Source: Nitzschia sp. DOCU1 (Eukaryota; Bacillariophyta; Bacillariophyceae; Bacillariales; Bacillariaceae). Taken from it: 64,000 bases of DNA. How positions within the stretch are numbered: the first letter of the stretch is position 1; each line of letters begins with the position of its first letter. This document shows, piece after piece, positions 33,487-44,232 of the stretch. Below the pieces are notes generated by a model. It did no database searches, was not told where the DNA came from, and was given only the letters and a program-made list of their open reading frames with translations. The stretch lies in assembly GCA_951394045.1 (NCBI GenBank), contig OX595989.1, positions 3,472,001 to 3,536,000 of the forward strand, read 5' to 3'. The position numbers and the translations under genes are program-made.

Positions 33487-34350
33487 ATGGGAGGAGACGG
33501 AGGTGTCGTAGCGACGAATCGTCGTTATATGCGAGGAGCTGGAACTGCGGATCACACGGGCGACGCTGCAACTTCCAGCAAAAGCGGAGCCGCGGATATC
33601 AAGCAAAATCGACGACAGGAAGCCTTTCAGACGCTGACAACCTGTGCTTTGACGGGTCAAAAGTTGAAAGAAAGCGATGCCATAGTGGCATGTCGCTATG
33701 GGCGCTTGTATCTTAAAGAAGCCGCTGTTCAAGTTTTATTGAAACGCAAGACGGGGGAAGTATCTCAGGCCGAAGAAAAAGCCCTCGGGCATGTTCACAA
33801 ACTATCAGAATTATACGCCGTGCGTGGAAATCTAAGCACCACGGATGGTACGATCCAGTGGACATGCCCCATTACTGCCAAGACCCTGAATGGGACCGTG
33901 CCTCCTGCGTTACTTTTGGTGCCCGGAAATCCAGAGAATTCCAATGTTGTGAGCGAGTTTGCTCTTCAGCAATTATCAAAGGAAGATCTCGAAAAGGAAT
34001 ATGGTCCTATGGAACGCAAGATTCGCCTAGCACCGACTTTGGAGCAGCTAGAAGAAGCGAAGACCGCGTTGGAGCAGGAGAGATTGGAAAAGAAGCAAAA
34101 GAAGGCATCGAAAAATAAGGGCAACAATGACACAAAGGAAGAGAAGAAACGAAAGCGACCCCAAGAAGCCGGAGTAAAGAAGGAGGATGGGGCCAAGCAG
34201 GCCAAGGCTACTGTAGGAGAAGTTATTCGCTCTAGAGTCGACGCGGCTCTACAATCCAATCAAGTTTTGTCGAGCCTTTTTGCGGATAAGAAGCCACAGG
34301 GTGCTCAAGGAACAGAAAAAGATCGCAAAGACAACTTATTTGCTCGCTAG
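33487..34350 (+). CDS. RTF2: Replication termination factor 2 (RTF2)-like protein
   Basis: The product has 287 aa in a single exon. The N-terminus MGGDGGVVATNRRYM matches the family hallmark MGxDGGxxxxRxxxV. A RING-like zinc module follows: CALTGQKLKESDAIVACRYGRLY (about 52-75), LKEAAVQVLLKRK, then HVHKLSELYAVRG (about 100-112) and WTCPITAKTLNG (about 123-134), the C2HC2-type arrangement of Rtf2, which resembles two half RING fingers. The C-terminus is a long charged coil with a basic, possibly nuclear-localising patch (KEEKKRKRPQEAG) and a final helix (VIRSRVDAALQSNQVLSSLF). Rtf2 acts in the nucleus at stalled replication forks and, in some eukaryotes, in splicing. The start ATG at 33487 gives the canonical N-terminus. 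Confidence 0.92.
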   Translation: MGGDGGVVATNRRYMRGAGTADHTGDAATSSKSGAADIKQNRRQEAFQTLTTCALTGQKLKESDAIVACRYGRLYLKEAAVQVLLKRKTGEVSQAEEKALGHVHKLSELYAVRGNLSTTDGTIQWTCPITAKTLNGTVPPALLLVPGNPENSNVVSEFALQQLSKEDLEKEYGPMERKIRLAPTLEQLEEAKTALEQERLEKKQKKASKNKGNNDTKEEKKRKRPQEAGVKKEDGAKQAKATVGEVIRSRVDAALQSNQVLSSLFADKKPQGAQGTEKDRKDNLFAR

Positions 34351-35429
34351 TGGCGCTTTCAAGCCTTGGATCAAAAAGCTACCGAAGTGTCATTTCAGGA
34401 AAAAGCAAGTGGTTTCAGCCAAGATCCAATCAGGGCCCCTGTTGCTGGGCAATTCGACATGCAAATTTCATGCTATCGTGACGTTTCTTCCATGTCGGCC
34501 CTGCTGCCGACGGTATATGGCGGGAGGCCTACTTGAAGAGAGATTGATCCCTACTAGTGCAGTAATCAACCCTCTCTACGGCTCCAAATTTTATCTGAAC
34601 GCCATCCCGAAGATGGATACGATTGTGTCGGATGATGAGACGAGTGGTCGGGATGGAAGTATTTGTACACGTACTACCATGGCGTCGCGACCTAAATAGC
34701 AGCGTTGAGAGAGACATAGAAGCAGTCCATCAGCTGGTGTCGGGCCTTGGAGCTATCTCTCGTAGTGAGACGAAGAAGAACTTTTATGATCGCACAATAA
34801 TAGTACTATGGCGGACAGATAAATGAAGGTTGATATTTCTGTTTGACTACAGTCTACCAAGTTCTTTCTCGATTCCGAGCTTACTGCACCAACAGGAAGA
34901 AAAATCGTATGTCTTCCAATCCTACTAGATAGAAGCATCCCTCGCCGCTCCATCCTGTTGTTCAGCGTCGCGAAGTCGATTGATTTTTTGGACCTTTGGC
35001 AGCCATTGGTGCCTTAGTGCTAGTGGCCTTGGATGCTTTGGTAGCCTTTGGTGTCGTAGTAGGCTTGGGTGCTTTGGTAAATTTTGTAGCTGGGCGAGTG
35101 ATAACGCCGCCAAGTAATAGTATACCATTTTGGGTTGCCGTTGCCCGTCAAATTAATTGTCCTTCCACGTGGAATAAAAGAATAGCTCCATCAAATCCCG
35201 TCCGTCGTCCCTCCGTTGAGAAAGGCTGACTCACCATCAGTCCATCTACACCATGACACTCAGCAGCAATCTCATCTCGACTACCTTTTTGCGTTACTAG
35301 AAGCATACCTTTTCTCTTTAATAGAGGAGCATTGTCTGCGCTTCGTCGTCTTGTCAGCACTCCTGCTAGCTAGTGTTAGTCGGTGTTATTCGAAGTAGGA
35401 GCAAAACTACACAAGCCACTACTTTCGAA
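34351..35429. other. Intergenic region with no clear gene
   Basis: A short minus-strand frame at about 34980-35150 reads as a Lys/Pro/Thr-rich tail (KAPKPTTTPKATKASKATS) ending in TGA, and another minus frame (35148-35360) lies upstream. I could not join them into a credible gene, so neither is annotated. Confidence 0.35.
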
Positions 35430-37692
35430 ATGACTTCAGGTGACCCATCATCCGAAGCCTCCACCGCCCTTTTGAATTCGACCACGGTCTTTCTCACAGG
35501 ATGTGTGACCGTAGTACTTTTATCGGCATTATTTGTCGTACAGCGCGAAAGCAAGAAACGGTAAGTGAGTGTCAGGGTGCCGCACCGTTATTGCATTTGT
35601 AGTGTTATGCGCAATGGCGACGACTTCTCATCACACATGTACATTACCCCGATTTCAGGAAAGCAAAGGAACAACAACAAGCGGAGCTCGAGGCAGCCGA
35701 AGCCGCCAAGCAAGCTGCCAAGATCATTGACCCGACGGTACGTCGCTTCAGCTACTAGCAGGTTCCGTTCTAACTTGGTGGGAGTACATTTGTTCTTTAC
35801 TGATAACATTTATTCTCTGACGATTACAGAAATTCCCGGGTGGCCAAGTGACGATTTACTATGCCACGCAGACGGGCACGGCCGAATCGTTTGCTCAACA
35901 ATTGGAGCGGGAAGGACCAGATCATGGATTTTCGATTCGCGTAATGGATATGGAAGACGTTGGGACTTTGGAACAATTCCTAGAGGCCACGCCGTTTGGC
36001 AAACCAATCGAGGAGAGTGCCCCCGCTTCGGTTGCTAGAGCCCGCGCCATTGTATTAGCCGCCACCTACGGAGAGGGAGAACCAACCGATAACTCCAACG
36101 AAATGGTTCAAACTATCAAAGAACAGTTGGAAACGCCCACAAAAATCTTGAAAGGTCTGGAATATACCGTGTTTGGTCTCGGCAACCGACAGTACGAGCA
36201 TTTCAATGCCATGGGCAAGTTCTTTGACTCTTCTCTGGAAAAATTGGGTGCCAGACGAATCATGAACCTGGGTATGGGAGACGATGATGCTGATTTAGAA
36301 GGAGACTTTGAAAGTTGGAAAGAAATGATGTGGAGTACTCTAAAGAACAGATACTGCAAAGATGCCGTGGTACCCACAACCACTACCGATACCAACCAAT
36401 TACCCCAATGTGAATATGTCATCGAATATCATCATGATAAAAAGACAATATCGTCCGAACCCAATCGCAAAGTATCGCTAGAGCATGTGCACGGATCTGG
36501 ACGCCCTTATTTCACCGCGGTGGATTGTCCCGTGACCAAAGTTCAAGAATTGCGATCGCCCCAGGATGGAGGATCGACAAAACATGTGGAAATCGATATC
36601 TCGCATGCGCCAGACTTTCAATATACGACTGCCGACAATCTGGGAGTCTTGCCAATGAATGATGCAAGTGTGGTGGAATCTGTGGCGAGTGCTCTTGGAT
36701 ATGATTTAGATGCCGTGTTTTCTCTCAAAGCCGCACCCGGCCATGAATGGCACGGCGATCCCTTTCCCATGCCACTGACAGTCCGTGACTGTCTGACACG
36801 CTATCTCGATTTGACATCGGCGCCACGTCGTTCCGATTTGAAATTGCTGACTCAATACGCCACGGACAAATTGGATCGACAAGCTTTATTGCGATTGTCT
36901 TCCAAGGAAGGAAAGCAAGAATACAAGGAGAAGATCATGGAGGCCTATGTGGGCATGGTTGACTTGTTGAAGCTTTGTCCGTCTCTCAAAATTCCGTTGG
37001 AGAATTTGGTGAGTCTCTGTCACTTCTTGCTGCCACGTTACTACACAATTGCGTCGTCGTCATCGGTACACCCCAAATCTATTCATTTGACAGTTGCCGT
37101 TACCCAAGAGGCACGCCCTGACGGTTCCCTATTTGAAGGTGTTTGTTCGAGTTATTTGGCAAAACGTCAAGCTTCCATGGATACTGTTCGAGTCTTGGTC
37201 CGACCGTCTACCTTTCGACTGCCAGCGGATTCGTCGCGTCCCATTCTCATGATTGGACCCGGCACAGGCATTGCCCCTATGCGTGCGCTGTTACAAGAAC
37301 GTTACCATCAACAAGAGATTAGTGGCATAAAAGTTGGCCGCAATGTCTTGTACTTTGGATGTAAACAACGCGAGCTGGATTATTTATATCGAGAGGAATT
37401 GGAAGCCTATGGTGACTTTTTGACTCTGTATGCGGCTTTTTCAAGAGAAACGCCTGGACAGAAGGTTTACGTTCAACATCTACTCCAAGAACACGCGGCC
37501 GAAACCTGGGACTTGATTGGAAACCTACAAGCAAGTATCTATGTCTGCGGTGGGGTCAAAATGGGACACGACGTGACTGAAGCTCTGAAAAAGATCCTAG
37601 TCGAACAGGGCCAAATGTCGTTTTATCAAGCCAAGGACTATTTGGCTAAACTGGCGAGTCAAGGGCGCTTTGTCCAAGAATTGTGGGCTTGA
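35430..37692 (+). CDS. POR: NADPH-cytochrome P450 reductase
   Basis: I reconstruct three exons: 35430-35560, 35659-35737 and 35830-37692, giving 690 aa, the normal length. Exon 1 encodes a membrane anchor (TTVFLTGCVTVVLLSALFVV) and exon 2 an Ala/Glu/Gln-rich linker. The flavodoxin-like FMN domain has YYATQTGTAESFAQQL, ATYGEGEPTDN, VFGLGNRQYEHFNAMGK and LGMGDDDADLEGDF. The FAD domain has PRYYTIASSSSVHP and GVCSSYLA. The NADPH domain has MIGPGTGIAPMRALLQER, YFGCKQRELDYLY and YVCGGVKMG. It ends LWA, with the penultimate Trp that stacks on FAD. The enzyme passes electrons from NADPH through FAD and FMN to ER cytochromes P450, and also to heme oxygenase or squalene epoxidase. Anchor topology places the catalytic part in the cytosol. 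Confidence 0.95.
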
Positions 37693-37853
37693 TTGAATTG
37701 ACACTTGTACAAAAATATTAATCCCCAAAAAACCTTTCCAAGAAGATGTCACAGAGGTGTAGCAGGGCTAGTAGACCAGCGTGGTGTGTCCACCACTTGC
37801 TTTAAAAGAGACGGGGCGCTCGCGCTCTTCTCCGTTGTAACGACCACTACGGT

Positions 37854-38159
37854 ATGTCTCCTCGCCACATAGAATATTCAGTTGTAGTTCGCGAGTCCTC
37901 GAGTGACGACGGAATCACGCAGTTCGATGAGGACGACCCGTCCTCAGACTTCTTCATGATGGTTCTCCTCGCATCCTCCTAATACTTTGATGATGCATTC
38001 TGGGACGAGTATCGTAGTCATTCTCTCGGAACTACCCGCTGCCTATCTACCTACAAAGTATCATACATTTTCAGTACTATCGTGAAAGGTGGGCGTACCC
38101 GCCAAAATAAAGGAGTCTACGATGACAAACTAAAGCAAGTAGCGGCGCTTGTTCTTTAG
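37854..38159 (+). pseudogene. Short reading frame with one internal TAA, unknown identity
   Basis: From the ATG at 37854 the frame reads MSPRHIEYSVVVRESSSDDG and on to FFMMVLLASS. A TAA at 37980-37982 is followed in the same frame by YFDDAFWDEYRSHSLGTTRC and a basic C-terminus ending at TAG (38157-38159), 100 codons in all apart from the stop. The acidic-Ser start and the aromatic/charged second half look protein-like on both sides of the stop. I do not recognise a family; a degraded transposon or duplicated gene fragment is plausible. The frame may also be chance. Confidence 0.3.
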
Positions 38160-38270
38160 GACACCACCAACGATACCCTGGAACTAGGTAGAGGCTTGCC
38201 TCGGGATCATGCTTCACGAATCCTCGCAAAATAGTAGTTTGGATCAGAAATTATGTTGGAGGCAGCACCA

Positions 38271-39611
38271 TTATTCATTGGCACTTTGTTGCTGGTGGTT
38301 GGCAGCATTGTTGTTCCCGGCAGCCGCACCCCGCCCACCACGACCCCTGCCTTTACGGCCTCGTCCACCCCGTCCACCATTCGAATTACTTCCACCTCGA
38401 TTTCCGCCTCCTCGTCCACCGCCACCCGTCTTGCCACCCGATCGTGGCGAGGTTGCCGGACTCGACGTAGCCACATTCCGATTATTGTTGTTGGCCGCCG
38501 GCCCGGTGCTGGGGGGTGTGGGGGTCGGCAACGCAGGAGATGTCACTTCCGCGGTTTCACCGCCACTTCCGCTACCTAGTTGTTCGGCCCATCGAGATAA
38601 GATTCCAACGGCACTTTGAACTTGTGCTTCTGTGGATCCGCAAATGGTCAAAATCCAAGATTCGTCTTGCTTCTTCTTTTTAATCAAAGTATCCGTCTTG
38701 CGTCCCACACTTCTCAATTTGGTTTGACTTGGAAGTTGTGGCACCAACAGCTGTGCTTGATGATTTTGTTGCTGTTGTTGATTGGCCTTGGATTTGTTAT
38801 TGGGGTTATTGATTTTCGCTGGCGATGTCGTGGTGGTCGTGGCTGCCACGGACGACGGCGTCGTCGATGCTTCCGTTTGCTGAGGAGTAGACGATGATAG
38901 TATATCCTGTAGTGCTTTGAGACAGGCCGCGATATTCGAGAGTTGTCCCTCTAGTTGCAACAAATCCAATTTGAGCTCTTTGGGAGGGACCCAAATTCGA
39001 CATTGCGTCGATGCAGATGTTTGCATGAGATTCCATCCTCGTTTCCCCACAATGGCAGCATGACGTTGCCTGCCTATAGGCAAATCTACAATGGAATCTT
39101 GCAAGACGGAACAGAGAGCCTGTACTTTATTGGCCACAGTCCAAGCAGCCAATGGATCGGCTCGAATCACCACGGGGGTCCAGGCTGGATCCGTAAAATC
39201 CAGGGGAGTATAAGTGAAAGGAACACTGCTAGTAGTGGCGGAAGTGGTAGTCGTAGTGGCGGGGTCATAGACATCTGTAGTGGGGGATTGATGGCGAAGC
39301 ATGGGCATTGCGTCGGGTTGTTTTTGTGGACTGGCAGCGTTATATTCTGCTGCGGCATGCCCCACGATGCTCACACGGACCGGCGGTGCATTTGGAGTTT
39401 GCGCCTGCTTTTGAATCGTTGCAATGGTACTACCCCGACGCCCAATAACAGCCCCCACACTGGTTGTAGGAATGTACAAGGTCAGAGTCATTTGCGGCAC
39501 AGGGAAACTGGCCAGCCAGTCCATGCTGCTATTGCTGCTGCTGGTCAGAACGTCCGAATCAGGACCAGCGGCAGAATCCACCAAAGTTGCTGCCGCTGTA
39601 GCAGCCACCAT
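38271..39611 (-). CDS. KH-domain RNA-binding protein with RGG tail
   Basis: The product has 446 aa in a single exon. A first KH-type motif lies at about residues 42-85: TLTLYIPTTSVGAVIGRRGSTIATIQ contains the GxxG loop (GRRG) in a VIG context. A Thr/Ser linker follows. A second KH-like unit at about 155-230 has the loop VGKRGWNLMQTSASTQCRIWVP. A Gln-rich linker leads to a third weaker alpha/beta segment (SWILTICGSTEAQVQSAVGILSRWAEQL, about 320-350). The C-terminal 80 residues are Gly/Arg/Asn-rich with RGG and RGRG repeats typical of RNA-binding, phase-separating tails. The protein should bind single-stranded RNA in nucleus or cytoplasm; the targets are unknown. Confidence 0.8.
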   Translation of the reverse strand: MVAATAAATLVDSAAGPDSDVLTSSSNSSMDWLASFPVPQMTLTLYIPTTSVGAVIGRRGSTIATIQKQAQTPNAPPVRVSIVGHAAAEYNAASPQKQPDAMPMLRHQSPTTDVYDPATTTTTSATTSSVPFTYTPLDFTDPAWTPVVIRADPLAAWTVANKVQALCSVLQDSIVDLPIGRQRHAAIVGKRGWNLMQTSASTQCRIWVPPKELKLDLLQLEGQLSNIAACLKALQDILSSSTPQQTEASTTPSSVAATTTTTSPAKINNPNNKSKANQQQQQNHQAQLLVPQLPSQTKLRSVGRKTDTLIKKKKQDESWILTICGSTEAQVQSAVGILSRWAEQLGSGSGGETAEVTSPALPTPTPPSTGPAANNNNRNVATSSPATSPRSGGKTGGGGRGGGNRGGSNSNGGRGGRGRKGRGRGGRGAAAGNNNAANHQQQSANE

Positions 39612-39969
39612 GACTTTTTTGTCTACAAGACTACGACTAGCACTGGAACAACCTCGATGGAATTATAACACTGGGGGTCGAAACGCAAAGTACCACAAGA
39701 TAGACACTCTGCAACAAGGCGGACACAAAGATCATCACCCTCTGCCATCATCGATCATCTTTTTCCACGGCTCAACGCAAGTCTCTTGGGGGATTTTCCA
39801 AGACAGGGAAATTTGGGGGAGGGTGGACCCCACATCGATTTTGTACGAGATTGAACTCGTGACTGAGCGCTATAAAGGGGCGACGCTTCCTACTATTTTC
39901 TCCAGCCCCGAGAAACCAAACATGACCTTACAAAACTACTACGACTGATCCTTTAGCCGTCTACAATTC
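39612..39969. other. Short intergenic spacer
   Basis: This lies between the PPR gene's 3' end and the KH gene's start (both minus). It should carry the KH promoter. Nothing else was recognised. Confidence 0.4.
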
Positions 39970-42900
39970 TTATTGTTGTTGTTGCACCCATTCGATCAAA
40001 GAAGCACGTGGAATCTCGACCGTTCCTTGGGCCCTCGGGGGAATCACCGACATGACGGGGGGATCAAAATCACGTTCCAAGACTTCTTGGACATAGCCTC
40101 GAAGAGATGTTGTGGGATCTTTGAGATCGGTATGGGTATCGCCGCTGGGAGTTGCGCCATCTTCTATGCGTCGTTGTTGGGCGCGGCCGACACCCGTAAT
40201 AAAGGCCAGGTCTTGCAATTTTTCGGTGTCTTTTTCCAAGGTGCATTGTTTGAGAATGCATCGTACGGCGGCTCGAGCCACGGGAAGAGACATGCCCGAC
40301 AAGTCGGTTTCGAATTGAAGATCGAGCATGTTGCTACGAAGAACAATCCCTCTGGAAACGGCTTGCTCGAACACTTGATCCAATTCTGCAAGACGTTCCG
40401 CTCGAGAGAGAGTTGCAATGCAATCCGTAACGGTGATGATATCGGGAGATGCAATATCCTTGGCCGTGGCGATAGCGGTTAAGCTAGCTGTGGGTCGAGT
40501 GCCACAAATTTCTCCCCACAGTCGAAAGGATTTTTCGGCGTCCCCCGCTACTCGTAGAGCCGAAAAGAGAGCATTGTACGCAACTCGATCAGCCGACAAA
40601 CCTTCGTCCTTCATGGCTTGGAAGAGTTCCAGGGCATTTTCTGCTTTCCCAGCCCTACCGCAAGCACTAATGGCAGCCGTATAAGCAATCCGATTGGGTC
40701 TTGTTCGTGGTCCTCCCTTTTTCATTGTATCAATCAAATCCAGTGCCTCTTTCCATCGACCTTCGGCGCCGCAGCAACTAATGGCAGAGCTGTAGCAGAA
40801 TCCGTCGGGCGTGATTCCATCAGCCTTCATCTCCTCCAGAATTGCAAGCGAGCGGGACCACAAACCATCCCCATGGTCGTCAACCTCGTCGTCCTGCCCA
40901 CCCCTTCCTTGTCCTGGTCGGCGTGCTGGAATATCGTCCAATGTCACTTTTGAAATGTGTCGCGCTCTCTGACGGGAAGCTTTTGAAAGCGCCGTAAGAG
41001 CCGCGTTGTAAGTAATGACATTCACCGACATTCCTTTAGACTTCATCAGCTTCAACAAGTTGAGAGCCTTTTGCCACTGCCCACCATTGCCGCACGCCGA
41101 AATAGTCACGCTATACGTAACTTCCGATGGCTCGATTCCTTGATCTTGCATTTCCTCTAGCAGCGCCAGGGCCTTTTGCCACATTTTCGCCTTGGCACAT
41201 GCATCGATAACTGCCGTGTAGCAATAGGTATCAAGTGGCAAACCTTTGTCTTTGACAACTTGAAGTAGACTCAAAGCGCGTTTGGTATTTCCTCCTTTGG
41301 CACAAGCTCTAGGATTTCGAATTTGAGGGACAAACGAGATATGAGCGGGTACCGTATAAATGCAAAACAATAACAGTCCGGGATGCTTTTCATCGAGTAG
41401 AGTACGTACCGCATGGCATTGGTATAGATATAAATATTCGGCGTCACTGATGGGTCTCGATAACACTGATCCAGCAAATCCAGAGCATCTTTCCATCGCG
41501 CCGTACTAGCACACGCTCCAATGACTGAATTATAGGAAACTTCATCTGGACGAATCCCTGATCGTTGCATTTTGGCCAATAAACTCTTGGCCATGCCGAC
41601 TTCACGGGCTCGAGCGCAGGCACTAATGACGCTATTATAAGTGACGACTGTCTTGGGGACCTCCATTTCGTCCATGAGGTCCAACAATTGCAAGGCACGC
41701 CTCCACTGTAATTTCTTGGATAAGGCCGAGATAACTAGTTCACAAGCATAGGTACTTGGCTGTATACAAGGCGTCAGACGAGCGTTTGTGTGAGCTATTA
41801 CGAATACAGCCAATACACGTTTTTTCGCCAAACATTCAAATTTACCTTGACACCATGATCCTTCATGGAAGACAAGACTTGCGCGGCTTGTTCGGCCTGA
41901 TTGGTCGCGACGCAACATTCAATCACTTCTCGATAAGTGGAAACTCCTGGAGCTGGATGGTAGCCACCTTCTGGTCGTTGTTGTTTCAAGGCAGAGTCTT
42001 CCATGAGCCTCAAGAGTCTTACAGCTTCTTTCCATTGTTTTTCTTCTACCATACATTCCAAAATAACGTCATAGGCTTGAGCTGGAATGACGTTGCTGGA
42101 ATCGGTCACAATTTCGGGATTGGCAGCAGATGCTTTTAACAAGGCCAAGGCTTTTCTCCACCACGACGACGATGAATTTGTGGAAGCTGCTTCTTTATTA
42201 TCCCAAGTATCTTGTCGACACATGGCCGCTACTGTCAAACCAATATCCCATGGTTCCGGTTGCACGAGAGCCTTGTCCATGGCTTGTAAAATTTCTCTGG
42301 CACTGGCACCATTGCCGGCTTCGAGGCATGCTTGTAAACAAGCTCGATACGTACTTCGCTCTTGCGTATATCCATGACGTTTCATAATATCCAAGACTTC
42401 CAAGACGGATTCCCATTCATCAAAAGCAACACAGGATCCCAAAATGGAATCACAATACGATTCTAAACATGGGGCAAGTTAGAGCAGCATTCACAGAAAT
42501 GGCAAGTACGACACGGAAGTCAGAAACATTTCTGCCCCATGATTGCATTACCGTCCAACACTGCTGTGGTTATACTCACGAGTTAAATTTTCACCCTTGC
42601 GATCGTTTTCGTGAATTTCCCGAATCAATTGTTCGACTCGGCCATTGTGATGCTGATGAGCTTGCGTCGCATTTTGTGACTGCTGAGACGACGAGGTAGA
42701 TGCCGCATCCTTTGCTGGCGGCTGCTTGTTCTTCTTGTTGGAAGATCGCCACTGCGATGAATATTGGGTCGTAGTAGTAGTAGTAGACTTGGTCTTTGCT
42801 GATCGGGCACCAGCGTCACTGGGAATTTGCTTTTTCGCCATGCGGAGCAAAGTCTGAGACGATGATCCAATATCGCCGCCGCCGCTGCTGGCAGTAGTAA

Positions 42901-43078
42901 AAGTAGATTTCCCTTTGACTAGATGATTGGTGGATACTGGACCCGTCCAGCCCATGACACTGTAGTCTCCAGCCTCCCACAAGGCCACTAGCACTGCCAA
43001 ACGCAAAAGACGGCAATTCGTCGATCGGCTCCTTCGTCGCGCCATTTTTCTTCTCCCTGTCGCTTTTGCGTTCATCAT
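39970..43078 (-). CDS. Pentatricopeptide-repeat (PPR) protein
   Basis: I reconstruct four exons on the minus strand: 42580-43078, 41846-42462, 41410-41759 and 39970-41308, all GT-AG with consistent phases, giving 934 aa. The N-terminus (first about 50 residues) is basic then hydrophobic (LLRLAVLVALWEAG), suitable for organelle targeting, and is followed by a low-complexity linker. From about residue 190 onward there are at least ten PPR units, for example VVTYNSVISACARAREVGMA, EVSYNSVIGACASTARWKDA, TYCYTAVIDACAKAKMWQKA and VAYNALFSALRVAGDAEKS. The C-terminus has LAFITGVGRAQQ and a conserved-looking tail that resembles part of an Smr domain. PPR proteins bind organellar RNA and act in its processing or translation; plastid or mitochondrial location cannot be decided. 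Introns fall inside the repeat array. Confidence 0.9.
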
Positions 43079-43562
43079 GGCAGTCAATGTGTAGATAAAA
43101 GCTAGAATTACGAATGTGACGGGGGTCGCAATCTAAACAGAAGTTTCACGGGAGTCGGGTCTAGAGGATGCTAGAGAGTGATCCTTTCCAGAGTATCATG
43201 GTCATCCAAGAGATGGAACGAGTAGAGGCATCATGCCAAAAGCAATCCAATGGCGGCGCGCCGCTTTTTCACTTTTGCTCCATATCGGCAACGCACGCAT
43301 GCGTTTGCACGTCGACCGATGATCGTTGACTTCTTCGACCATCACCTTCTCCACGCTCGCACGCGCGCGCTGGTGCGAGCTTTGACTTCTTCGACCGTCG
43401 CGAGGATTGATTCTTCCACGACTCGAAGCGGGCAGTCGGGGATTCCACGAGGAACGACCGCGAACAAAACGAATCTTTGAGCTCGTCGGCCACGAAAAAG
43501 TGCAGAAAACTCTTGGGATCACAAATTTTGTAGCGCCATTTCAACACTCTCTCTTCATCATC
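43079..43562. promoter_or_regulatory. Divergent promoter region of 484 bp
   Basis: This is the only sequence between the divergently transcribed PPR gene and the DUF3291-like gene, so it should serve both. It includes alternating CGCACGCGCGCG-type sequence near 43355-43375. No specific factor site was identified. Confidence 0.45.
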
Positions 43563-44138
43563 ATGACGGCATCCTCATCTTCATCATCATCTACAACAAC
43601 TGAGAAATATTATATTTCAGTCACTGGCCTACGATTGAAAAGTCTATGGGTATATCCCCAGTTTCTAAAATATGCCATTCCAAGTACCAAACAAGCTCGA
43701 TCGGCACCGGGCAATGTAGAAACACGAACGACCATGCGTCATGGCATTCAACACACTCTGACAGTTTGGCAAGACCGTCCAAGTATGATACGTTATATGC
43801 GCTCTGGAGCTCATGCTCAAGCCATGAAAGTAGCCGATCAACTAAGTGCACCCAATGGCACGAGAGTCTATGGATATGAATCCGATACGATTCCTACGTG
43901 GGATGAAGCATTGGAGTTGTGGCAAGAACATGGCACTCGACATGGAAAAATAGTCAAGGAAGCAATGGAGTATCCTATACAACAAAGACACAGTACTACT
44001 GCAAGAACGACCGCTGTTGTTATTGCTGTGGGAGTGATTGCCTCGGTGCTGGCGATACTGGCAATAATGGTATTTGGAGGCGACGCAGTCGTTGATGGAA
44101 CCATAGCAAGCCATGTGGGGCAACGAATCGCTGCTTAG
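43563..44138 (+). CDS. DUF3291-like (dimeric alpha/beta-barrel type) protein with C-terminal anchor
   Basis: The product has 191 aa from the ATG at 43563; the longer upstream frame has a different composition and lies in the promoter region. After a poly-Ser/Thr start, YYISVTGLRLKSLWVYPQFLKYA and VETRTTMRHGIQHTLTVWQDRPSMIRYMRSGAHAQAMK fit the DUF3291/antibiotic-monooxygenase-like ferredoxin fold, in which a His/Trp-lined pocket sits between strand and helix (HTLTVWxxxxxMxxYMxxxxHxxAM). A hydrophobic helix near the C-terminus (TAVVIAVGVIASVLAILAIMVF, about 150-171) would anchor the protein in a membrane as a tail anchor. The catalytic activity and substrate are unknown. Confidence 0.62.
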   Translation: MTASSSSSSSTTTEKYYISVTGLRLKSLWVYPQFLKYAIPSTKQARSAPGNVETRTTMRHGIQHTLTVWQDRPSMIRYMRSGAHAQAMKVADQLSAPNGTRVYGYESDTIPTWDEALELWQEHGTRHGKIVKEAMEYPIQQRHSTTARTTAVVIAVGVIASVLAILAIMVFGGDAVVDGTIASHVGQRIAA

Positions 44139-44232
44139 TACTAGTACTGCTAGTAAGTTTGATTAGCAAAAGTGCTAGTACTAATGATAACAAAAAGTTC
44201 GATTAGCAAAAGGGATAGCGAGCAGCACACTA

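Noticed and set aside
35148..35360. 70-aa minus frame and the Lys/Pro/Thr-rich tail at 34980-35150
   Set aside because: I tried to join them as last exons of one gene. No clean donor/acceptor pair in matching phase was found.
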